DNA of 64,000 nucleotides from Endozoicomonas numazuensis (GTDB lineage Bacteria; Pseudomonadota; Gammaproteobacteria; Pseudomonadales; Endozoicomonadaceae): NCBI RefSeq assembly GCF_000722635.1, contig NZ_JOKH01000002.1, positions 935,032 to 999,031 of the forward strand, read 5' to 3'. Shown piece by piece: positions 58,565 to 64,000 of this stretch (position 1 is its first letter; each line of letters starts with the position of its first letter). The notes under the pieces were generated by a model. It saw only the letters and a program-made list of their open reading frames with translations, ran no database searches and was not told where the DNA came from. The position numbers and the translations under genes were made by a program.

Positions 58565-59215
58565 ATGAACAATCCTGACTGGGTTACACGCTGGAAAGAA
58601 GGACGTATTGGTTTCCACAGGCCAGAGTTCAACGAGTCACTATTGAAGTTCTGGCCGCAATTGGATGTGTCACAAACCCAGTCAGTTCTGGTTCCTCTCT
58701 GTGGAAAAAGCCTGGATATGATCTGGCTCAGACAGCAGGGGTTAGAAGTCGTTGGTACAGAATTGGTGGAAATGGCAGTGGCGTCTTTCTATCAGGAGCA
58801 AAACCTGCAACCTGAAGTAAAAGATTTTCAGACATACCGGCATTGGCAAGCCGACGATATCCATATCCTTGAAGGTGATTTTTTTGCACTGCCGGAGAAC
58901 TCTCTGCAAAGTCCTGTTTTTTACGATCGCGCTGCTCTGATTGCAGTGCCTTCAGCGATGAGAAAGCAATATGTTGATCAGTTGCTAAGGGCTGCTCCCA
59001 ATCTTCAGGAAGGTTTATTGATTACTGTGGAATATGATCAGGATCTGGTGCAAGGACCTCCGTTTTCAGTTGAAGAGGATGAGGTTAGAACGCTTTTTTC
59101 GCCCTGGTTTGAGGTCATTAAACTGGATGCTCACAGTTCATTTGCTTCAACCAGTTTGAAGGAAAAAGGGGTGAATGAGTTGGTTGAAGTGGTCTATAAA
59201 CTGGTTCGAAAATAA
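58565..59215 (+). CDS. tpm: thiopurine S-methyltransferase
   Basis: SAM-dependent methylation of thiopurines and, in bacteria, of selenite or tellurite compounds. The 216-residue product begins DWVTRWKEGRIGFHRPEFNE and has VLVPLCGKSLDMIWLRQQGLEVVGTEL, the family signature, then FYDRAALIAVP. The ATG follows the upstream transporter stop with no gap, with GAGAGGA as ribosome site. Co-expression with an efflux pump fits a detoxification unit; substrate unknown. Confidence 0.93.
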   Translation: MNNPDWVTRWKEGRIGFHRPEFNESLLKFWPQLDVSQTQSVLVPLCGKSLDMIWLRQQGLEVVGTELVEMAVASFYQEQNLQPEVKDFQTYRHWQADDIHILEGDFFALPENSLQSPVFYDRAALIAVPSAMRKQYVDQLLRAAPNLQEGLLITVEYDQDLVQGPPFSVEEDEVRTLFSPWFEVIKLDAHSSFASTSLKEKGVNELVEVVYKLVRK

Positions 59216-59283
59216 CCAGATGTATGTTTCAAAACATCAATCTGGCAGGCGTCCTCTGCCAGATTTCAAGTTGGAAATAAAAA

Positions 59284-59655
59284 AACTATTTCAAGGGCAG
59301 ACTGCTAACAAATAACTTAAATTGAAATGAAGCAAGTGCCTTTTTCTCATCCAATTTTCCCTGGAACAAGAAAATCCATCTCACCGAAACGAAGTTGAAG
59401 GAAGACCGCTCTGAACCTGGGGCTGAAAAGCTTGGAAAACCTGAAGAAAAAGTGGCTGATAGCAGTAAAGAAGGTACTCCCCAACCAAACTGTTGCCAGA
59501 CATTGTGTGGATGGGGTTCTTCAAAAGAAGGTGGCAGCAATGGAAGAGGCCACTCAGATTTTGGTGAAGAAAAGTCTCTCGTTGATCATATTTTAGAGCA
59601 TTCGATTAAAAGCCGAGTTCATCAAAATAGGCCATCCAGAGTTGTTTCCTGGTAG
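59284..59655 (+). other. doubtful lysine/glutamate-rich reading frame before the tkt terminator
   Basis: About 100 codons are open in one frame (for example KLGKPEEKVADSSKEGTPQP and SLVDHILEHSIKSRVHQNRP), ending at 59655. There is no ATG; a TTG at 59395 is the only early start and lacks a ribosome site. A separate short ATG frame lies just upstream in another phase. It may be a degraded gene or chance. A small hairpin CTGGCAG / CTGCCAG (59247-59266) follows tpm. Confidence 0.25.
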
Positions 59656-59667
59656 TAAAATGGGCAT

Positions 59668-59707
59668 AAAAAAACGGCAGGTGATATCAATCATCTGCCG
59701 TTTTTTT
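59668..59707. terminator. strong terminator of tkt
   Basis: AAAAAACGGCAG and CTGCCGTTTTTT with the inner GTGAT/ATCAT extending the stem. A- and T-runs on both sides make it bidirectional; it lies 48 bases after the tkt stop on the minus strand. Confidence 0.9.
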
Positions 59708-59754
59708 AGTAGCTTTAAAAGCCAGTCAGGGAGTTGGACTCCCTGTTGTTGCTA

Positions 59755-61752
59755 TCAGTCCAGAATTTCTTCTGCCGCAGCAACAATATTTTCTACGGTG
59801 AAGCCGAAGTATGGGAAGAGGTCACCGGCAGGTGCAGACTCACCGAAGGTGGTCATGCCGATTACGCGTCCATCCAGACCTACGTACTTGTACCAGAAGT
59901 CAGCCGCTGCAGCTTCGATAGCGATACGGGCTGGTACTTCCAGAGGCAGTACGCTTTGCTTGTATTCAGCATCCTGAGCGTCAAATACGTCCGTAGATGG
60001 CATGGATACAACACGTACCTTGTGACCCTGTTCAGTCAGAGTTGCTTCTGCCTTCATGGCCAGTTCAACTTCAGAACCGGTAGCGATCAGAATCAGATCC
60101 GCTGTGCCTTCACAGTCTTTCAGCACGTAGCCACCGCGAGCGATGTCAGCCACCTGTTGGTCTTCACGGTGCATGCATGGCAGACCCTGACGGGAGAAGA
60201 TCAGCGCACTTGGGCCGTCCTGACGCTCAATGGAGTGTTTCCAGGCTACTGCAGATTCTACGGTGTCACATGGACGCCATGCGTTAACGTTTGGTGTCAG
60301 GCGCAGGCTGGCAATCTGTTCTACAGGCTGGTGGGTTGGACCATCTTCACCCAGACCAATAGAATCGTGTGTGTAGACCTGGATAGCGCGTTGCTTCATC
60401 AGAGCAGCCATACGAACAGCGTTGCAGGCGTATTCCATGAATACCAGGAAGGTAGCGCCGTAAGGTACAAAACCACCGTGTAGAGCAATACCGTTCATCA
60501 TGGCTGTCATGCCAAATTCACGTACGCCGTAGAACACGTAGTTGCCATCAGCGTCAGCGGGCTTAACGCCTTTGGAGCCGCTCCACAGAGTCAGGTTAGA
60601 ACCTGCCAGGTCAGCTGAGCCGCCCAGAAGTTCTGGCAGTAGAGGACCGTAGGCATTCAGGCTGTTTTGAGACGCTTTACGGCTGGCAATTTTTTCGCCT
60701 TCTACCTGACAGGTCTTGATGTACTCATCAGCCTTGGTAGAGAAGTCTGCTGGCAATTCACCTTTCTGACGGCGAACATATTCAGCAGCCAGCTCTGGGT
60801 AAGCAGCCTGGTAAGCGGCAAACTTTTCATTCCATGCTGTTTCTTTAGCGGTACCCGCTTCTTTGGCATTCCACTCGGCATAGATGTCTTGCGGGATTTC
60901 AAATGAACCGTGTTTCCAGCCCAGACGCTCACGAGTCAGTTTGATCTCTTCGTCGCCCAGAGGAGCACCGTGACAGTCTCCCTTACCTTCTTTATTGGGA
61001 GAACCAAAACCAATGATGGTCTTGCAGCAGATCAGGGTAGGTTTGGTGGTTTCAGCACGGGCTGCTTCAATGGCTGCACGAATGGCTTCTGGGTCATGGC
61101 CGTCCACGTTTGGAACAACATGCCAGTTGTAGGATTCAAAACGCTTAACAGTATCGTCAGTGAACCAGCCTTCTACTTCGCCATCAATAGAGATGCCGTT
61201 GTCATCGTAGAATGCAACCAGTTTACCCAGTTCCAGAGTGCCTGCCAAAGAGCTGACTTCATGGGAAATGCCTTCCATCATGCAGCCATCGCCCAGGAAC
61301 ACATAGGTATTGTGATCAACAATATCGTGACCTTCACGGTTGAACTGTGCTGCCAGTGTTTTTTCAGCAACAGCCATACCTACGGCATTGGCAATACCCT
61401 GACCCAGAGGTCCGGTAGTGGTTTCAATGCCAGGAGCGTAACCGTACTCAGGGTGGCCCGCGGTCTTGGAGTGCAGTTGGCGGAAGTTTTTGATGTCTTC
61501 AATAGACAGGTCATAACCGCTCAGGTGCAGCAGAGAATAAAGCAGCATGGAACCGTGACCGTTGGACAGCACAAAGCGGTCGCGGTCAGCCCACTCCGGA
61601 TTAGCCGGGTTGTGATTCAGATAATCACGCCACAGTACTTCAGCAATATCAGCCATGCCCATTGGGGCTCCGGGGTGTCCGGATTTGGCTTTCTGTACAG
61701 CGTCCATACTCAGGGCGCGGATGGCGTTGGCTAGCTCACGACGTGAGGACAT
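59755..61752 (-). CDS. tkt: transketolase
   Basis: Thiamine-diphosphate enzyme of the pentose phosphate pathway; also supplies erythrose-4-phosphate to Epd. The 665-residue product has [20 protein letters not shown], the ThDP motif [14 protein letters not shown]...[30 protein letters not shown] and [18 protein letters not shown]. Normal length. In Pseudomonas the order is metK, regulator, tkt, epd (recalled); here metK-regulator and tkt-epd are on the same strand but separated by inserted accessory genes. Confidence 0.97.
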   Translation of the reverse strand: MSSRRELANAIRALSMDAVQKAKSGHPGAPMGMADIAEVLWRDYLNHNPANPEWADRDRFVLSNGHGSMLLYSLLHLSGYDLSIEDIKNFRQLHSKTAGHPEYGYAPGIETTTGPLGQGIANAVGMAVAEKTLAAQFNREGHDIVDHNTYVFLGDGCMMEGISHEVSSLAGTLELGKLVAFYDDNGISIDGEVEGWFTDDTVKRFESYNWHVVPNVDGHDPEAIRAAIEAARAETTKPTLICCKTIIGFGSPNKEGKGDCHGAPLGDEEIKLTRERLGWKHGSFEIPQDIYAEWNAKEAGTAKETAWNEKFAAYQAAYPELAAEYVRRQKGELPADFSTKADEYIKTCQVEGEKIASRKASQNSLNAYGPLLPELLGGSADLAGSNLTLWSGSKGVKPADADGNYVFYGVREFGMTAMMNGIALHGGFVPYGATFLVFMEYACNAVRMAALMKQRAIQVYTHDSIGLGEDGPTHQPVEQIASLRLTPNVNAWRPCDTVESAVAWKHSIERQDGPSALIFSRQGLPCMHREDQQVADIARGGYVLKDCEGTADLILIATGSEVELAMKAEATLTEQGHKVRVVSMPSTDVFDAQDAEYKQSVLPLEVPARIAIEAAAADFWYKYVGLDGRVIGMTTFGESAPAGDLFPYFGFTVENIVAAAEEILD

Positions 61753-61885
61753 AGGAATCAGGGCTCCGAAGATCCAGTCAGTTTAGAATAGGCGCATATT
61801 CTAATGCCTTCAGTCGGAAACTGAAATCGCTATCTATGACTATCCTTAATCCTCTGAAGATTTCACTTATAAACCGGGCTTTATT

Positions 61886-62020
61886 ATGGTGGCATTGTGG
61901 CTGCTGGTAGCGTTCTCCGTCGGTCTTTTGCTGATCAGTTTAAAGCACGTTCGTTCAGTACGAAGCTTTTCTGTGTTCGCGCTGGAACGCGGCTCTTTTA
62001 GTATTGATCTGGGATGGTGA
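61886..62020 (+). CDS. possible 44-residue single-pass membrane peptide
   Basis: ATG at 61886 begins VALWLLVAFSVGLLLISLKH followed by a basic, soluble tail ending at TGA 62018. One membrane segment then a positive flank is the usual form of small inner-membrane proteins. No convincing ribosome site and no family known to me. It lies in the 440-base gap between the divergent tkt and DUF547 genes. Confidence 0.35.
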   Translation: MVALWLLVAFSVGLLLISLKHVRSVRSFSVFALERGSFSIDLGW

Positions 62021-62193
62021 GCCTGCCAGTTGTCGTTTTTTCGCTAGACAGTTATACAAAAAATATGCAGATCGATTTTAAGCAAGAGTATTCTGAATGA
62101 CATTCAATGCAAAAAAGGCGCTAGTGTCCTGAAACTGCAACTATTTATTCGTCGTATATTGGATTAGAACAAAAACAATACGATGGAATAATA

Positions 62194-63012
62194 ATGCTGC
62201 TAAATGATGGAACTGCTTCGAACAGAAAGCCCGATGAGTGTTGCCTCTCTATTGATATCAGCCGGCATATCCAGGTACTTTCCAATGCGTTCTATGATGA
62301 ACAACAACATACATTTGATTATGAGCGTTGCAGAAATTCGCAGGAATACTACCGCGCAGTGCTGTTTTCGAGACACCTGAAGCACTTTGATCCTTTTATT
62401 CTCACTGCAGATCAAGACCGATTGGCTTTCTGGTTAAACGTTTACAATCTGCTTTTACTGCACAGTGTTTGTTTTTCCGGGATCAGTAGCAGTCTCTGGG
62501 AGGTAAAAGGCTTCTATCAGGATCACACCTATAATATTGGTGGGTATCTTCTCAGTCTGGATGATATTGAGCACGGTATTCTTCGGAAAAATGCCAGACA
62601 ACCCAACAGTATCAGTCGCACCTTTAAAAGAAGTGACCCTCGTCGAAGCCTGGTTCTGTCACAGCTTGATCCTCGTCTTCATATGGGGCTTTATTCGGCC
62701 TGCTTTTCTTCGCCTGCACTCAGGGCTTTCTCTCCAGATTCCGTGGAACGGTCTCTGTCCGATGCAACGCGAAATTTCCTTAAGCGCGAAGTGACTTTGA
62801 GTGATGACTCCCGGCTACTTTATCTGCCTCCCTTATTTAAATGGTATCAGGCGGATTTTGATGATCAGGGCGCTATAAACTTTCTGGTCAGTTGGCACCC
62901 GGATCGGGGGTTGGTTCAGAAACTGCTTCAGAACAATAATGCGAAAAAGACGTTCAATCGTTATGACTGGCAACTGAATCGAGCCGGTCAGCAGCAGACC
63001 GTTTTTGCTTGA
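62194..63012 (+). CDS. DUF547 domain protein
   Basis: A 272-residue protein whose core matches DUF547: DQDRLAFWLNVYNLLLLHSV, YNIGGYLLSLDDIEHGILR, DPRLHMGLYSACFSSPALRAF and ATRNFLKREV. DUF547 proteins are widespread and of unknown biochemical role. No signal peptide is obvious. Stands alone; the next gene is about 90 bases downstream on the same strand. Confidence 0.85.
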   Translation: MLLNDGTASNRKPDECCLSIDISRHIQVLSNAFYDEQQHTFDYERCRNSQEYYRAVLFSRHLKHFDPFILTADQDRLAFWLNVYNLLLLHSVCFSGISSSLWEVKGFYQDHTYNIGGYLLSLDDIEHGILRKNARQPNSISRTFKRSDPRRSLVLSQLDPRLHMGLYSACFSSPALRAFSPDSVERSLSDATRNFLKREVTLSDDSRLLYLPPLFKWYQADFDDQGAINFLVSWHPDRGLVQKLLQNNNAKKTFNRYDWQLNRAGQQQTVFA

Positions 63013-63103
63013 AGACTGGTGGTCAAATCTGGGGAGTTGGCAATATTCAGGAGGATTTCTGTCTAAAATGAATCTCTAATTATTAATAGAACAGGGTAGG
63101 AGC

Positions 63104-63847
63104 GTGATCCATTGTGCTGCAGGTGGTGGAAGGCATTTTCTGTTTTTGGCTTTATGGTTGCACATCGTTCCTGCCTTTGGGGGCGAGCATGTGTTTACCC
63201 TGTATAGTTCTTCGGCGAGTAGTAACTGGTCACCAATGTCTACAATCATTGTCAATATTGAAGCCCGCATGGGCTCGGTGGTTAGTCGCCCCATAGACAC
63301 CTCTCTAACAACATCCTCTGTTTATGAGCAATGGCCGCAGGCTGTCCGGCGAGAAATTAAATCTCCAGTTGCCCGGTGTCCTGACAAAAAACAAAAAAGC
63401 TTCTTTGAACGAATGATAGGAGACGAGTTCGAAATATCGTATAGCGTGAGAGCAATGGGAGGAGTAAAAAAGATTACCTTCCATAAAAATGGCGTACAAG
63501 ACTGTGTTATAGAGATTCAAAACGATGCCTGGAGTTTATCATTGAAGCTTCATGAAAGTCTTCGCTGTCATCTGGGACAGAGTGAGCTTTATGGAGAAAT
63601 GCAGGTGTTGGAAGAGTCTTCTGAAAAACTTCAGAGTCAGTTGCAAGATGCCCCTATTGGTCCCAAATTGTTACTGGCTCAAAGAATGTCAGATCTCACA
63701 CTGGATCTGGTAGATCAGACCGATCAAATTGATGATGCCCAGTGCCAGAAAGAGGCTACCGCCACCGGGTATTTTGATCTTTTATTCAGTACAGATTGTC
63801 GATGGAAAGTCACTCTGTTGAGTCGAGGGGGGATGATTCAGGGCTAG
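63104..63847 (+). CDS. exported protein of unknown function
   Basis: A 247-residue frame from a GTG (63104) with AGGG seven bases upstream. The N-terminus (HFLFLALWLHIVPAFGG) is a likely signal peptide. The mature part has a few cysteines (ARCPDKK, QDCVIEI, LRCHLGQ, DAQCQKE, TDCRWKV) that could form disulfides, and a helical centre rich in Leu and Gln. No family recognised. It may form an operon with the DUF547 gene. Confidence 0.6.
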   Translation: MIHCAAGGGRHFLFLALWLHIVPAFGGEHVFTLYSSSASSNWSPMSTIIVNIEARMGSVVSRPIDTSLTTSSVYEQWPQAVRREIKSPVARCPDKKQKSFFERMIGDEFEISYSVRAMGGVKKITFHKNGVQDCVIEIQNDAWSLSLKLHESLRCHLGQSELYGEMQVLEESSEKLQSQLQDAPIGPKLLLAQRMSDLTLDLVDQTDQIDDAQCQKEATATGYFDLLFSTDCRWKVTLLSRGGMIQG

Positions 63848-63906
63848 TACGAGGCTCTACGGTAGCCCAAGCAAGAAGCACAAAAGGATGCTGGAGACTC
63901 TGAAAG

Positions 63907-64000
63907 ATGTTGCTGGCACACAAGATTGAGCTGAGGCCAACCGAACAACAGGCAGAGTATCTTGATCGAGCTTGCGGCTCACGTCGTCATGCCTTTAACC
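63907..64000 (+). CDS. tnpB: TnpB (IS605/OrfB) N-terminus, cut by the window edge
   Basis: The last 31 codons read LLAHKIELRPTEQQAEYLDR followed by ACGSRRHAFN, the standard start of TnpB/OrfB proteins (hydrophobic strand, R.PT..Q, then a C.R...N helix). TnpB is an RNA-guided nuclease carried by IS200/IS605 and IS607 elements. A hairpin GGCT...AGCC (63853-63867) about 40 bases upstream may mark the element end. Whether it is full length cannot be seen. Confidence 0.85.
   Translation, partial: MLLAHKIELRPTEQQAEYLDRACGSRRHAFN

Noticed and set aside
59755-60483. 249-codon plus-strand frame over tkt
   Set aside because: Antisense shadow of transketolase, which is full length and strongly conserved.

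Overview
The window looks like a chromosomal segment of a host-associated marine gammaproteobacterium, most plausibly Endozoicomonadaceae (Oceanospirillales). This is inferred from three things: Pseudomonas-like gene order in the housekeeping blocks, several large proline- or serine-rich proteins of effector type, and many decayed genes and short repeats. No rRNA, tRNA or CRISPR array was seen.

Layout. 1-9.9 kb: gshA (cut by the left edge), a frameshifted BLUF gene, tex, an amber-interrupted DUF6506-like gene, a neutral-ceramidase-like secreted protein, a 59-residue cysteine-rich protein, pckA and hslO. 10.2-13.5 kb: two tandem proline-rich proteins that share a central module but differ at the C-terminus; the first ends in a macro-like domain. 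13.5-18.5 kb: an HPr-EI-EIIA fusion, a lone fructose-type EIIB and a TolC-family protein. 19-30 kb: the Pil-Chp twitching/chemosensory cluster (pilG, pilH, pilI, pilJ, chpA, chpC-like). 30-34.6 kb: rsmE, a broken ABM-domain gene, metF, ahcY. 34.7-36.7 kb: a HopA1-like type III effector and a DUF4250 protein. 36.9-39.2 kb: a bufferin-type RiPP operon (bufA1-bufB-bufC-doxX). 39.3-40.6 kb: a protein with a complete eukaryotic-type CNC/Maf-like bZIP domain, the most remarkable object here. 40.8-43 kb: metK and a SahR-like ArsR/methyltransferase regulator. 43.3-53.7 kb: accessory region with fossils of a carboxylate sensor kinase and a tripartite tricarboxylate transporter, an IS200 element, DUF3541, a fatty acid hydroxylase plus acyltransferase pair, a poly-serine exported protein and a DUF1800 gene cut by a repeat. 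53.7-61.8 kb: epd, two Bcr/CflA-type MFS transporters, an AraC regulator, tpm and tkt. 62-64 kb: DUF547, an exported unknown, and the start of a TnpB gene cut by the right edge.

How parts fit. ahcY, metF and metK form the activated-methyl cycle. A perfect inverted repeat (TATATCAA-N6-TTGATATA) lies upstream of both ahcY and the sahR-metK operon, so these two units are probably co-regulated by the SahR-like protein. The Pil-Chp genes form one signalling array for type IV pili. The bZIP protein, the HopA1-like protein and the macro-like tandem pair are candidate host-directed proteins.

Genome dynamics. At least seven genes are broken in different ways: homopolymer slip, nonsense codon, 17-bp triplication, internal deletion, single-base insertion and repeat insertion. 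A palindromic repeat with TA-flanked ends is placed so that TA plus its first base forms the TAG stop codon of two genes. Some single-base frameshifts in A/T runs could also be sequencing or assembly errors.
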